Source: Rikenellaceae bacterium | Lineage (GTDB): Bacteria > Bacteroidota > Bacteroidia > Bacteroidales > Rikenellaceae | Assembly: GCA_015059865.1 (NCBI GenBank) | Contig: SUZP01000006.1 | Coordinates: 1-64,000 of the forward strand | Direction: 5' to 3' | Length of the DNA stretch: 64,000 nucleotides | Shown here: positions 9,431 to 18,770 of the stretch, piece after piece | Position numbering within the stretch: position 1 is the first letter of the stretch | Layout of the letters: the number at the start of each line of letters is the position of its first letter | Translations under genes and position numbers: made by a program | The notes under the pieces: generated by a model | The model's database searches: none | What the model was told of the DNA's origin: nothing | What the model saw: the letters and a program-made list of their open reading frames with translations, nothing else

Positions 9431-10681
9431 TTAGAGCGATTGTACCAATTGCTCTAACCTTATCCCTCGCGAGCCTTTCAGTAATATAAGGCTATCGCTT
9501 ATCGGGTTGTTTTCGAGTGCCAACAACGCATCTGCGGTCGTAGGGTAGAGTGCGTAGTCGGCTTGCAACTCCTCGCCAACTGCGGCAAACGCCTTTGCAA
9601 ACTCTCCGCCCACCAATATTATGCGCTCCGCTATGGTGTCTGCCTTGCTGAGAATGGTGCGGTGTGCCTCCTCACTCCACTCGCCAAGTTCGAGCATATC
9701 GCCCAAAATCAAAACTTTGTTCTCCGCCTCCATCGTGGCGATATTGTCCAACGCTACCTCCATACTCGAAGGGTTGGCGTTGTAGCAATCCACCACTAAG
9801 CGGTTACGCTCGGTCTTGACCGCCTGTGAACGGTTGTTGTCGGGCGTGAACGATAGTATAGCCTCGGCAATGCGCTCGTCTGCAACCTCGAAGTAGCGAC
9901 CTACCTCCACCGCAGCAGCAATATTGTAGCGGTTGTAATCGCCCGTAAGGTTACTTCTAAAACCCTCGCCAATCGAGCGCGAGTAGTACTCTACTGCCAA
10001 ATCTTCGCGCGCTGCTGCCATCTCGCACAACACCTTGTCCTCCTGCGGTACAAAGGCACGACCGCCATTTTCGTTTAGGAAGTCGAACAGTTCGCCCTTG
10101 CCCTTGCGGATACCCTCCACACCTCCGAAACCTTCGAGGTGCGAAAGTCCGATATTTGTTAAAATGCCATAGTTTGGCTCGGCTATCGAGCAGAGCAGAG
10201 CAATCTCGCCCTGCGCACTCGCTCCCATCTCCACTACGCCAAACTCCGTGTCGGCAGTCATCGAGAGTAGCGTCAAAGGTACGCCGATATGGTTGTTGAG
10301 GTTGCCTCGTGTTGTCGAGACCTTGAACCTCTCCGCCAAGACGCGAGATACCAACTCTTTTGTAGTTGTCTTGCCGTTGCTGCCCGCAATGGCGACTATT
10401 GGAATAGCCAAACGGCGGCGATGCTCCTGCGCCAACGCTTGCAGAGCTTTCAGCGTGTCATCTACCAATAACAGTCGCTCGGCGTATTGAGGGTTGTTAT
10501 TGAAAATATCCTCGCGGTCAATAACGGCAGCCGAAGCACCCTGCTCCAACGCCTGCATAGCGTAGTCGTTACCATCGAACGATGCCCCGTGCAGTGCAAA
10601 AAAGAGCGCACCGACCTCAATCTTTCGAGAGTCGGTAGTCACGCCCGTAGAGTCTGCGAAAAAATTATATAATTTTTTCAA
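9431..10681 (-). CDS. murF: UDP-MurNAc-tripeptide--D-Ala-D-Ala ligase
   Basis: The 416-aa cytoplasmic ligase adds D-Ala-D-Ala to the UDP-MurNAc-tripeptide, the last soluble step of peptidoglycan precursor synthesis. The ATP-binding loop GSNGKTTTKEL sits near residue 109, followed by the Mur-ligase segment EMGASAQGEI and, further on, DCYNANPSSM, which precedes the C-terminal domain. The length is slightly short but normal for Bacteroidota MurF. It is not in a dcw cluster here, which is common in this phylum. The upstream gene manC is separated by a short repeat tract, so co-transcription is possible. Confidence 0.93.
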   Translation of the reverse strand: MKKLYNFFADSTGVTTDSRKIEVGALFFALHGASFDGNDYAMQALEQGASAAVIDREDIFNNNPQYAERLLLVDDTLKALQALAQEHRRRLAIPIVAIAGSNGKTTTKELVSRVLAERFKVSTTRGNLNNHIGVPLTLLSMTADTEFGVVEMGASAQGEIALLCSIAEPNYGILTNIGLSHLEGFGGVEGIRKGKGELFDFLNENGGRAFVPQEDKVLCEMAAAREDLAVEYYSRSIGEGFRSNLTGDYNRYNIAAAVEVGRYFEVADERIAEAILSFTPDNNRSQAVKTERNRLVVDCYNANPSSMEVALDNIATMEAENKVLILGDMLELGEWSEEAHRTILSKADTIAERIILVGGEFAKAFAAVGEELQADYALYPTTADALLALENNPISDSLILLKGSRGIRLEQLVQSL

Positions 10682-10756
10682 ATTAAAAATTAAAAATTAA
10701 AAATTAAAAATCGACAATTCACTACTCGCTACTCACTACTCACTACTCACTACTCA
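10681..10756. repeat. Two adjacent simple tandem repeats
   Basis: The murF-manC gap is almost entirely (AAATTA)n-type repeat followed by five or so copies of ACTCACTACT. Such tracts are prone to slippage, so length may vary between strains. Confidence 0.75.
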
Positions 10757-11836
10757 CTATATATGCTTCTCTCCCGTGTTGTACTTCACCTCGTCGATAT
10801 ACTTCTTGATGTTCTGCTCCTCGGCACGAGGACAGATAAGGAGTACATCCTCGGTATCGACCACGATATAGTCGCGCAAGCCGTTGATTACAGCCACCTT
10901 ACCCTTTGGTAGCGAAACTATCGAAGAGCGTGTATTGTAGGTGTAACATCCCTCCTGAGGTCGGACATTGGCATACTTGTCTTTGCGCGAAAGTTGGTAC
11001 AACGAGCCCCAAGTGCCGACATCGCTCCAACCGAAGTCGCCACAACGAACATATACATTATCCGCCTTCTCCATTACGCCGTAGTCGATGGATATGGCAC
11101 GACACTGTGAGAATACCTGCTCTATCGCCTTTGCCTCCTCTGCGGTGCCGAATTTGTCGGCTATCTCCTCGAAGAGTGCGTAGTGCTCGGGCAGATGCTT
11201 TGCCACAGCATCGATGATATCCCGAACTTTCCATACGAAGATGCCCGAATTCCAGAAGAACTCGCCCGACTGCACAAAGACCTGAGCCAACTCCAAATTT
11301 GGCTTCTCGGTGAAGCATTTTACGCGCGAGATGGTGCTGTTGTCGCTCTTTTGAATATATCCATAACCAGTCTCTGGGCGCGAAGGTGTGATGCCGATTG
11401 TCATCAAGCCGTTGTGCTCCGATGCAAAGTCGATAGTGTCGTGGATGATAGATTGAAACTCCGTCTCGTTGAGAATAAGGTGGTCGGATGGGGTAACAAT
11501 CATCATAGCATCAGGATTTACCTTGCGCAGATGATAGGCAGCGTAGCAGATGCAGGGCGCAGTGTTGCGACCGATAGGCTCGCACAATACCTGCTCGGCA
11601 CCAATCTCAGGAATATGCTCCAACACCAAATCTTTATAGCGAGCGTTGGTCACTACGAGAAAATTCTCGGTAGGTACAATGTGCGCAAAACGCTCGTAGG
11701 TCATTCGCAGAAAAGATTTGCCCGTATCGCAGATATCGAGAAACTGCTTAGGCTTACTTTTACGGCTTGCCGGCCAAAAGCGAGTGCCTATACCGCCAGC
11801 CATAATCACGCAGTAGAGAGGCTTTTTGTTGTTCAT
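10757..11836 (-). CDS. manC: Mannose-1-phosphate guanylyltransferase
   Basis: The 359-aa nucleotidyltransferase makes GDP-mannose from mannose-1-phosphate and GTP, for mannose- and fucose-containing glycans. The N-terminal signature VIMAGGIGTRFWPASRKSKP is the GT-A pyrophosphorylase loop, and later segments TPSDHLI, FTEKPN and FFWNSGIFVW are diagnostic of the GDP-mannose branch. It lacks the C-terminal phosphomannose isomerase domain found in longer bifunctional proteins. It has its own promoter and is divergent from the cobalamin riboswitch. Confidence 0.92.
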   Translation of the reverse strand: MNNKKPLYCVIMAGGIGTRFWPASRKSKPKQFLDICDTGKSFLRMTYERFAHIVPTENFLVVTNARYKDLVLEHIPEIGAEQVLCEPIGRNTAPCICYAAYHLRKVNPDAMMIVTPSDHLILNETEFQSIIHDTIDFASEHNGLMTIGITPSRPETGYGYIQKSDNSTISRVKCFTEKPNLELAQVFVQSGEFFWNSGIFVWKVRDIIDAVAKHLPEHYALFEEIADKFGTAEEAKAIEQVFSQCRAISIDYGVMEKADNVYVRCGDFGWSDVGTWGSLYQLSRKDKYANVRPQEGCYTYNTRSSIVSLPKGKVAVINGLRDYIVVDTEDVLLICPRAEEQNIKKYIDEVKYNTGEKHI

Positions 11837-11862
11837 AAAGCGACTATTCTAATTTTATGTTA

Positions 11863-11870
11863 CAAATATA
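11863..11870 (-). promoter_or_regulatory. -7 element of manC promoter
   Basis: TATATTTG on the minus strand, 27 nt upstream of the manC start. A clear -33 box is not evident. Confidence 0.4.
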
Positions 11871-11922
11871 CAAAATAAAACGGAAATTTTTGATTTTTAA
11901 CTCAAAGAACAAACTTTTTTCT

Positions 11923-11930
11923 TATCTTTG
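11923..11930 (+). promoter_or_regulatory. -7 element of the riboswitch/btu operon promoter
   Basis: TATCTTTG about 7 nt upstream of the first conserved riboswitch bases, so the transcript would start at or just before the aptamer. No good TTTG is seen at the expected spacing. Confidence 0.5.
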
Positions 11931-11936
11931 CACTGT

Positions 11937-12160
11937 CAGAGGTTCCGGTGCAGAGCTACGCTCGCACGGATTAAAACGGAATTCGGTGCAAATCCGAAAC
12001 AGTACCTGCTGCTGTAAGTTCCTGCCCCAGAGGGCGTAAGGGTTGTGTTGGGAAGTGCAACATTGCGCAAATAGGGGGTAAAAAGGCACTCTTTGCCACT
12101 GGTCTTTTTTAGGGATTGGGAAGGCGCCTTGCGGAACAAGTCAGAAGACCTACCTCGGCG
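11937..12160 (+). promoter_or_regulatory. Cobalamin (AdoCbl-type) riboswitch
   Basis: Conserved aptamer blocks occur in order: GGTTCCGGTGCAGAG, then ACGGATTAAAACGGAATTCGGTGCAAATCCG, then the box ACCTGCTGCTGTAAG, then GCCACTG, GGGAAGGCGCC, and the 3' block AGTCAGAAGACCTACC. These are the hallmarks of the cobalamin riboswitch. It directly precedes the B12-uptake genes, so it should lower their expression when cobalamin is plentiful. Downstream, AATCCG ... CGGATT (about 12172-12191) forms a small hairpin just before the first start codon; no long U-tract follows, so control is more likely translational than by termination (inference). Confidence 0.95.
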
Positions 12161-12208
12161 TTTTTGTTTAACAATCCGCAGGCAATCGGATTATAAAACT
12201 TACATTTT

Positions 12209-13102
12209 ATGTCCAAAATATTTAAGTTTGCACTTGTTGCAACCCTATTGGTAGTAGGTGGTTGCGCATCATTGGAAGATGGCGATGGAGGTGGCGGTAA
12301 AGAACCCGCGCCCAAAGAGTTGGAGTATGAGGTGGTGGAGTTTCTCCCTGCACCCGGACAGTTTGTGAATGAGGGATATGCAGCGACCACTATGGAGGAG
12401 GCTTGCGCCTATGCTGAGGAGCGACTCAAAAATGGTTACTTTGTGTCGTTAGGAGGCTTTGGCGGATATATCATTGTAAAATTCAAAACTCCAATCATAA
12501 ATTCGGAGGGAGGTTACGACTTCGGAATCTACGGAAACTCGTTTAGTGGCAGTTCAGAGCCCGGTATTGTTTGGGTGTCGCAAGATGCAAACAAAAATGG
12601 TGTGGCAGATGACGAATGGCAGGAGTTGTATGGCTCGGAGAGCCTCTTAAAGAGTAATGCTTTGCGGAATTACTCGATAACCTATTCACGCACAGACAAT
12701 GAAACTGAGATTGCGTGGTGCGATAACAAGGGCGAAAGTGGCACTATCAAGCGTAATTCGGCACATCGTCAAGACTATTTTCCTGCGTGGGTAACAGAGA
12801 AAGAATACACCCTTTCGGGAACGCTGCTGCCCGACAATAGCGAGTGGAGCGAGAAGAATCAGGAGTGGGTGTTGCACGCCTTCGAGTGGGGTTATGCCGA
12901 TAATTTTAGTGCGATAGACCTTGCTGAGGACCGAGCAAATCGTTTTCGTATCAGCGATGCTTGCTTAACATCGGGCGAGAGGGCTAACCTTCCACAAATC
13001 GACTTCGTGAAGGTGCAGTCCGCAACAAATGCAATTCATTCGGCCATTGGCGAGGTCTCGACTGAGGTGTGTGGTTTTCTATCCTATAATAGCGCGAAAT
13101 AA
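12209..13102 (+). CDS. Surface lipoprotein of the B12-uptake operon
   Basis: The 297-aa protein has a lipoprotein signal (lipobox VVGGC at about 15-19) followed by an acidic, Gly-rich stretch (SLEDGDGGGG), the kind of lipoprotein export signal that sends Bacteroidota lipoproteins to the cell surface. The body is a single beta-rich domain with FGGYIIVKF, YDFGIYGNSF, EPGIVWVSQD and NLPQIDFVKVQ, a family I recognise from Bacteroidota B12 loci, where it sits with BtuG and BtuB. It is the first gene after the cobalamin riboswitch and overlaps btuG by 1 bp. A role in capturing corrinoids or assisting BtuG/BtuB is inferred from context; whether it corresponds to BtuH cannot be decided without alignment. 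Confidence 0.75.
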   Translation: MSKIFKFALVATLLVVGGCASLEDGDGGGGKEPAPKELEYEVVEFLPAPGQFVNEGYAATTMEEACAYAEERLKNGYFVSLGGFGGYIIVKFKTPIINSEGGYDFGIYGNSFSGSSEPGIVWVSQDANKNGVADDEWQELYGSESLLKSNALRNYSITYSRTDNETEIAWCDNKGESGTIKRNSAHRQDYFPAWVTEKEYTLSGTLLPDNSEWSEKNQEWVLHAFEWGYADNFSAIDLAEDRANRFRISDACLTSGERANLPQIDFVKVQSATNAIHSAIGEVSTEVCGFLSYNSAK

Positions 13103-14196
13103 TGCGTTGCCTACGCCACATAACAATCGTTCTTGCGCTGTTGCTCGCCTCGTGTATGAGGTGGGAGTATGGCGAGCAGGAGCAGTTTAGCGTGCTTGAC
13201 GATGGCGTATTTATCACCAACGAGGGTAATTTTACATACGGCGGAGCGACGCTCTCGTTCTATAATCCCAACACAAAACATCTTGAAAATGAGCTCTTTT
13301 ATCGTGCCAATGCGATGAAGCTGGGCGATGTGGCGCAGTCGATGGTTGTGCGCAACGGCATCGGTTGGGTGGTGGTGAATAATTCGCATGTTGTATTTGC
13401 CATTGACACAGAAACTTTCCGTGAGGTGGGGCGTATAACCGACTTACCTTCACCGCGTTATATCGTATTTGCATCTGACGAAAAGGCCTATATATCGCAG
13501 ATTGACAGCGACCGCATAATCGTAGTAAATCCCAAAACATTCAAGATTACAGGCGAGATTGTCTGCCCGATGACAACCGAATATCGCACCGGCTCAACCG
13601 AGCAGATGGTGCTATTGGGCGACTACCTCTATGTCGCTTGTTGGTCGTACCAAAAACGCATTTTAAAGATAGATACTCGTGTCGATAAGGTGGTGGATTA
13701 TAGGGATATAGGCTTGCAACCAAAGTCGATTGTGACGGACAAAAACGGCAAATTGTGGGTTGTCAGCGATGGCGGCTACGAGGGAAATGCAATAGGTTAC
13801 GAGTCGGCAAAACTATATCGCATAAATCCCGAAAATTTGGAGGTGGAGCGAGTGTTTGAACTCGGTCTGAATAGTTCGGGCGATGCTACGCGCACAGCTT
13901 CGCGTCTGAAAATCAACGACAATGGCGATATGCTCTATTGGATTGATGGGGGAGTGTGGCGAATGGCTATTGATGCTGCGGAGCTGCCCACAGAGCCATT
14001 TATCAAACCTATTGAGGGTGTAAATCGCTCGTTGTACTATGCGTTGGGCGTTGCTCCCGATACGGAGGAGGTCTATGTGGGCGATGCACTCGACTATCAG
14101 CAACGCTCGATTATATATAGGTATTCGCGCGATGGCGAGTTGTTGGACTCGTTTACTACGGGCGTTATTGCAGGCGATTTTTGTTGGAAAAAGTGA
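13102..14196 (+). CDS. btuG: BtuG-like surface B12-binding beta-propeller lipoprotein
   Basis: The 364-aa protein has a lipobox (LLASC, Cys17) and repeated YncE/DUF5074-type propeller blades (DTETFREVGRI, NPKTFKITGEI, DKVVDYRDIGLQPKSIV, NPENLEVERVFEL). This is the architecture of BtuG, the extracellular lipoprotein that binds cobalamin very tightly and hands it to the TonB-dependent receptor BtuB. The gene lies under a cobalamin riboswitch and overlaps btuB by 3 bp (TGATG), implying translational coupling and a fixed stoichiometry. The function call rests on fold plus context; binding residues were not checked. Confidence 0.85.
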   Translation: MRCLRHITIVLALLLASCMRWEYGEQEQFSVLDDGVFITNEGNFTYGGATLSFYNPNTKHLENELFYRANAMKLGDVAQSMVVRNGIGWVVVNNSHVVFAIDTETFREVGRITDLPSPRYIVFASDEKAYISQIDSDRIIVVNPKTFKITGEIVCPMTTEYRTGSTEQMVLLGDYLYVACWSYQKRILKIDTRVDKVVDYRDIGLQPKSIVTDKNGKLWVVSDGGYEGNAIGYESAKLYRINPENLEVERVFELGLNSSGDATRTASRLKINDNGDMLYWIDGGVWRMAIDAAELPTEPFIKPIEGVNRSLYYALGVAPDTEEVYVGDALDYQQRSIIYRYSRDGELLDSFTTGVIAGDFCWKK

Positions 14197-16199
14197 TGCG
14201 CAAGGGGATTTTAATATTGTTGTTGCTTCTTGTTTCTCTGACTGCTTGGGCAGAGGAGCGAGATTGGTTGCGCGATGGTTTGAATATCCCCGATGTAACC
14301 GTTACGGCGCGCCGACCGATGCGCGATATAGGTGTAGACCAGACAAAAATAGACTCGGCAATGCTGCACCAAAATATCTCGCTCTCGATGGCGGATATTC
14401 TCTCGTTCAACTCCTCGATTTTTGTTAAAAATAGCGGTCGTGCAACCCTTTCGACCGTATCGTTTCGAGGCACTTCGCCATCGCATACACAGGTGATGTG
14501 GAATGGTCTGCGCATAAATTCGCCAATGCTCGGAATGACCGACTTCTCGATGATACCATCGTTTCTGGTCGATAAGGCAACGCTCCTGCACGGCTCCTCT
14601 TCGGTTACAGAGTCGGGTGGCGGCTTGGGCGGTGCGGTAAAACTCGCCACCGAGCCAACTGCGGAGGAGGGCTTCGGCTTACACTTTGTGCAGGGCGTAG
14701 GCTCATTCTGGACCTTTGACGATTTTCTGCGTCTGACCTACGGCAAGGGGCGTTGGCACTCCTCGACACGAGTGGTCTTTTCGACCTCGAAAAACAACTA
14801 TCGCTACCGCAACTACGACAAGAAAGAGAATATCTACGATGCAGAGAATAATATCATTGGTCAGTACTATCCCGTAGAGCGTAACCGCAATGCTGCCTTT
14901 CGTGATACGCATCTCTTGCAAGAGTTGTATTACAAGACAAAAAGTGGCGACCGCTTGTCGTTAAATGCGTGGTATACAAACTCCTATCGCGAGTTGCCAC
15001 TGCTGACTACCGACTACGGCTCATCGCCCGAATACGAGAACTATCAGCGCGAAAATTCGTTTCGTGGTGTTGTGGGCTACGACCATATTCGCCGTAATTG
15101 GCGCGTGGGGGCAAAGGCGGGATATATCTATACTTGGCTCGGCTACGACTACTCCTACAACAAGGTTGCTACGACCTGTTCGCGCAGTCGTATAAATACG
15201 ATTTACGCCTCGGTGTCGGGCAACTACTCCTTCGAGGAGGCGAAGGTTTTGCTGTCGGGCGATATTACCCTGCACGAAAACTTTGTGCGTTCATCGGATG
15301 GTGCGGTGGGGTATAGTGCCGACCGTGCCGAACTCTCGGCTGTGGTGTCGGCTCGTTGGCAACCGATTGAGAGATTGGGTGTTGCGGCGACACTGCGCGA
15401 AGAGATGTATGGGCAAGAGTGGACTCTGCCAATACCCGTTGTGGCGGTCGAAGGTGTTGTGTCGAAAAAGGGTAATATAATGCTCCGTGCCTCCGCTTCG
15501 CGTAACCATCGCGCGCCATCGCTCAACGATTTATACTTCCGACCGGGTGGTAACCCCAACCTCCGCGGCGAAACGGGTTGGAGTTACGATGCAGGCATTT
15601 CGAGTGAGGTAGGGCGCACGGATATATACAAATTGAAGGTGTCGGCTTCGTGGTTTGAGTCGTGGATTGACGATTGGATTTTGTGGCTGCCGACAAACAA
15701 GGGCTTCTTCTCACCTCGCAATGTCAAAAAAGTACACTCCTACGGCGTGGAGGCACAAGCCTCATTGTGGGTGCGCTTGGCGAAGGATTGGCGATTGGAG
15801 TTGAACGGCTCGGTGGCGTGGACTCCTTCGGTAAATGTAGGTGCGCCAATCTCGGCAGGCGACAACTCGATAGGCAAGCAACTGCCCTATGTGCCACGCT
15901 TCTCGTCTTCGGTTACGGGGCGATTGTCGTTCCGTTCGTGGTCGTTGTTGTATAAGTGGTGCCATTATAGCGAGCGATTTACAATGTCGAGCAACGATAT
16001 AGCCTTGACGGGCAAACTGCCGCCATACTTTATGAATAATATCGAGTTGGAGAAGCAATTCTCGTTCCGCTGGGCAGAGCTCTCGCTCAAAGGCTCGATA
16101 AATAACCTATTCAACGAGGAGTATATATCTGTGCTGTCGCATCCGATGCCGGGTATCAATTTTGAGATTTTTGTCGGCATACGCCCGAAGTGGAGATAG
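14196..16199 (+). CDS. btuB: TonB-dependent cobalamin receptor BtuB
   Basis: The 667-aa outer-membrane receptor has a signal peptide (MRKGILILLLLLVSLTAWA), a TonB-box-like VTVTARRP shortly after it, a plug domain (SFRGTSPSHTQVMWNGLRIN, TLLHGSSSVTESGGGLGG) and a 22-strand-type beta barrel ending NFEIFVGIRPKWR, an aromatic-rich C-terminal strand. The ORF track starts at a TTG at 14181; the ATG at 14196, overlapping the btuG stop and directly opening the signal peptide, is the better start. Third gene of the riboswitch operon, importing cobalamin with TonB energy. Inner-membrane BtuCDF genes are not in the window. Confidence 0.92.
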   Translation: MRKGILILLLLLVSLTAWAEERDWLRDGLNIPDVTVTARRPMRDIGVDQTKIDSAMLHQNISLSMADILSFNSSIFVKNSGRATLSTVSFRGTSPSHTQVMWNGLRINSPMLGMTDFSMIPSFLVDKATLLHGSSSVTESGGGLGGAVKLATEPTAEEGFGLHFVQGVGSFWTFDDFLRLTYGKGRWHSSTRVVFSTSKNNYRYRNYDKKENIYDAENNIIGQYYPVERNRNAAFRDTHLLQELYYKTKSGDRLSLNAWYTNSYRELPLLTTDYGSSPEYENYQRENSFRGVVGYDHIRRNWRVGAKAGYIYTWLGYDYSYNKVATTCSRSRINTIYASVSGNYSFEEAKVLLSGDITLHENFVRSSDGAVGYSADRAELSAVVSARWQPIERLGVAATLREEMYGQEWTLPIPVVAVEGVVSKKGNIMLRASASRNHRAPSLNDLYFRPGGNPNLRGETGWSYDAGISSEVGRTDIYKLKVSASWFESWIDDWILWLPTNKGFFSPRNVKKVHSYGVEAQASLWVRLAKDWRLELNGSVAWTPSVNVGAPISAGDNSIGKQLPYVPRFSSSVTGRLSFRSWSLLYKWCHYSERFTMSSNDIALTGKLPPYFMNNIELEKQFSFRWAELSLKGSINNLFNEEYISVLSHPMPGINFEIFVGIRPKWR

Positions 16200-16222
16200 T
16201 ACTCCTGTCAATCGGGAAATAT

Positions 16223-16253
16223 TTTGATGTTTACAAAACTTTTCATAATTTTG
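16223..16253 (+). promoter_or_regulatory. Promoter of the GH3 gene
   Basis: TTTG (16223-16226), 19-nt spacer, TAATTTTG (16246-16253): a good match to the Bacteroidota consensus, 40 nt before the start codon. Confidence 0.65.
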
Positions 16254-16292
16254 TAATTGATTTAAACTAACTTAATTCAATTAAAAAATACT

Positions 16293-18749
16293 ATGAAAAA
16301 AATCGTTATTCTACTATTAGCAACCTTTGCTGTGGTTGGGCTCTCCGCACAGAATATCACAGAGGATGCAAAACGCCGCGCTGCGGAGCTGGTGTCGAAG
16401 ATGACTCTCGAAGAGAAACTTGATTACATCGGCGGTTACAATAAATTTTATATTCGTGGAATATCACGCTTAGGTATCCCTGAAATTCGTATGGCTGACG
16501 GCCCACAGGGCGTGCGTAACAATACCAAGAGTACAATGTACGCTTCGGGAGTTGCCGCAGCTGCTACATGGAGTCGCGATGCTGTCTACAATATGGGTGT
16601 TGGTCTTGGTCAGGATTGTCGCGCTCGTGGAGTGCATATTTTGCTCGGTCCAGGTGCAAATATCTATCGTTCGCCTCTCTGTGGTCGCAACTTCGAGTAT
16701 TTCGGCGAAGACCCATATTTGGCTTCACAAACCGCAGTACAATATATCAGTGGACTACAAAGTCAGGGCGTTATGGCTTGTATAAAGCACTTTGCTGCAA
16801 ATAATCAAGAATGGAATCGTCACCATGTATCTTCGGATGTGGATGAGCGTACCCTGCACGAGATATATCTCCCTGCATTTCGTGCAGCGGTTGAGGAGGC
16901 TGGCGTAGGAGCAATTATGGCATCCTATAATATGATTAATAATGTGCATGCAACCGAACATAAGTACCTTAATATCGAAGTGCTACGCAATATGTGGGGC
17001 TTTGAGGGTATCTTGATGTCGGATTGGGCTGCAACCTACTCGGCAGTAAATGCAGCAAATGGAGGTCTTGACCTCGAAATGCCAAGTGGCGTATTAATGA
17101 ATAGACAGAACCTGATGCAGCCTATTGCTGATGGAGTGGTGGATGTTCGTACAATCGACCTCAAAGTGCAGCATATTCTCCAAACACTTATCTCGTTTGG
17201 CTTCTTCGACCGCCCACAGAAGGATGAGAATATTAGCGAGCATAACCCATTCTCGGAGCAGGCTTCGTTGGATTTGGCTCGCAATAGTATTGTGATGCTC
17301 AAAAATGATAATATCCTGCCATTGAAGAGTGGTAAGGTGGCTGTTGCAGGTGTTCACACCAAGCGCATCCCTACGGGTGGTGGTAGTGGCTTTGTGCACA
17401 CATTCAAAAATCTATCCGTAGAGGAGGGTTTGGCCGAGGTTAAGGAGTTCGAGACAATAACCACAAACGATATTATCTTCAACTCGTTAAAAGATATGTT
17501 CTTCACTTCGCGCGACCTCTCGACTCCGGGCTTGAATATGGATTTCTTCAACAATAAAGAGTTGTCTGGCGAGCCTGTATATAGCCGCGTTGCCGAGAAG
17601 ATTAACCACAAATGGAAGGGTTCGCCAAAGAAGGATGTAGTTGATAGTGATAAATTCTCAATTCGTTGGAGTGGAGTATTTTACAGCAAGAATGATGAGA
17701 AGATTGAGTTTACACTCGCAGGCGATGATGGCTATCGTATGTTTATCAATGGCGAGGAGGTTATAAACGATTGGCGCGAACACTCGCTCACACGAAGGAA
17801 GTATATCTTCGAGGCGAAGGCTAAGCGCAAGTATGATATCCGCATCGAGTATTTCGACGATATTAGAGATGCGACTATTTCGTTGCGTATGTTGGACAAG
17901 GCCTATGTCGAGAAAAATGCTAAGGCGTTTAAATCGGCAGATGCAGTAGTTGTATGCGCAGGTTTCGACTCGCGTAATGAACGAGAGGGTAGGGATAGAA
18001 CTTTCGAGATGCCGTACGAGCAGAGCAAGATGATAAACGACATCGCAGCAATCAATCCGAATGTTATCGTGGTGGTGAATGCTGGCGGTGGTGTCGAGAT
18101 GGAGAGCTGGATGAATAGCGCAAAGGCGATACTTATGGCTTGGTACCCCGGTCAGATGGGAGGTCAAGCTGTTGCTGAGATTATCTCAGGCAAGCTCTCG
18201 CCAAGCGGACACCTGCCAATATCTATTGAGCGCAAATTGGAGGATAACCCAACTTATGGAAACTACTACCACAACCTCGAAAGAAAGGTTCGCAAGAATC
18301 CATATAAGCGTGTAACCTACAAGGAGGGCGTGTTCCTCGGCTATCGTGGCTACGACCGCAAGGAGGTGAAACCTCTCTTCCCATTCGGCTTCGGTTTGAG
18401 CTATGGCGAGTTCAAGTATGACAACTTCAAGGTGTCGGCCGCTGCTGATGGCTACCTCGTGGAGTTCGATGTTAAGAATGTTGGCAAGATGGATGCTGCC
18501 GAGGTTGCTCAGGTCTATGTCGGCTACAACGACAAGAGTGTGCCACATCCTATCAAGGAGTTGAAGGGCTTTGATAAGGTTACAATCAAGAGTGGTGCTA
18601 CCCACCATTTTGCAATCAATCTACCTTACAAGAACTTAACCTACTACGATATTATATCGCGTAATATGGTCGATGCTTCGCAGGATGTAACTATCTATGT
18701 AGGCTCTTCGGCTGAGGCTATTCACTTCAAGCAGCAGGCAACTCGATAG
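16293..18749 (+). CDS. Secreted GH3 beta-glycosidase with PA14 domain
   Basis: The 818-aa protein has a signal peptide (cut near GLSAQ) and the GH3 architecture: an (alpha/beta)8 domain with KHFAANNQE and the nucleophile Asp in GILMSDWAAT, then the alpha/beta sandwich domain, interrupted at about 420-550 by a PA14-type insertion (FTLAGDDGYRMFINGEEVI), and a C-terminal fibronectin-III-like domain (VAQVYVGY). PA14-bearing GH3 enzymes are typically beta-glucosidases with selectivity for short or branched substrates. Probably periplasmic, releasing glucose-type sugars from beta-glucosides. Not in a SusC/SusD polysaccharide-utilisation locus; followed 21 bp later by a phosphatase gene that seems co-transcribed. 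Confidence 0.93.
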   Translation: MKKIVILLLATFAVVGLSAQNITEDAKRRAAELVSKMTLEEKLDYIGGYNKFYIRGISRLGIPEIRMADGPQGVRNNTKSTMYASGVAAAATWSRDAVYNMGVGLGQDCRARGVHILLGPGANIYRSPLCGRNFEYFGEDPYLASQTAVQYISGLQSQGVMACIKHFAANNQEWNRHHVSSDVDERTLHEIYLPAFRAAVEEAGVGAIMASYNMINNVHATEHKYLNIEVLRNMWGFEGILMSDWAATYSAVNAANGGLDLEMPSGVLMNRQNLMQPIADGVVDVRTIDLKVQHILQTLISFGFFDRPQKDENISEHNPFSEQASLDLARNSIVMLKNDNILPLKSGKVAVAGVHTKRIPTGGGSGFVHTFKNLSVEEGLAEVKEFETITTNDIIFNSLKDMFFTSRDLSTPGLNMDFFNNKELSGEPVYSRVAEKINHKWKGSPKKDVVDSDKFSIRWSGVFYSKNDEKIEFTLAGDDGYRMFINGEEVINDWREHSLTRRKYIFEAKAKRKYDIRIEYFDDIRDATISLRMLDKAYVEKNAKAFKSADAVVVCAGFDSRNEREGRDRTFEMPYEQSKMINDIAAINPNVIVVVNAGGGVEMESWMNSAKAILMAWYPGQMGGQAVAEIISGKLSPSGHLPISIERKLEDNPTYGNYYHNLERKVRKNPYKRVTYKEGVFLGYRGYDRKEVKPLFPFGFGLSYGEFKYDNFKVSAAADGYLVEFDVKNVGKMDAAEVAQVYVGYNDKSVPHPIKELKGFDKVTIKSGATHHFAINLPYKNLTYYDIISRNMVDASQDVTIYVGSSAEAIHFKQQATR

Positions 18750-18770
18750 AGCGTAAACCAGTGTGGTATA

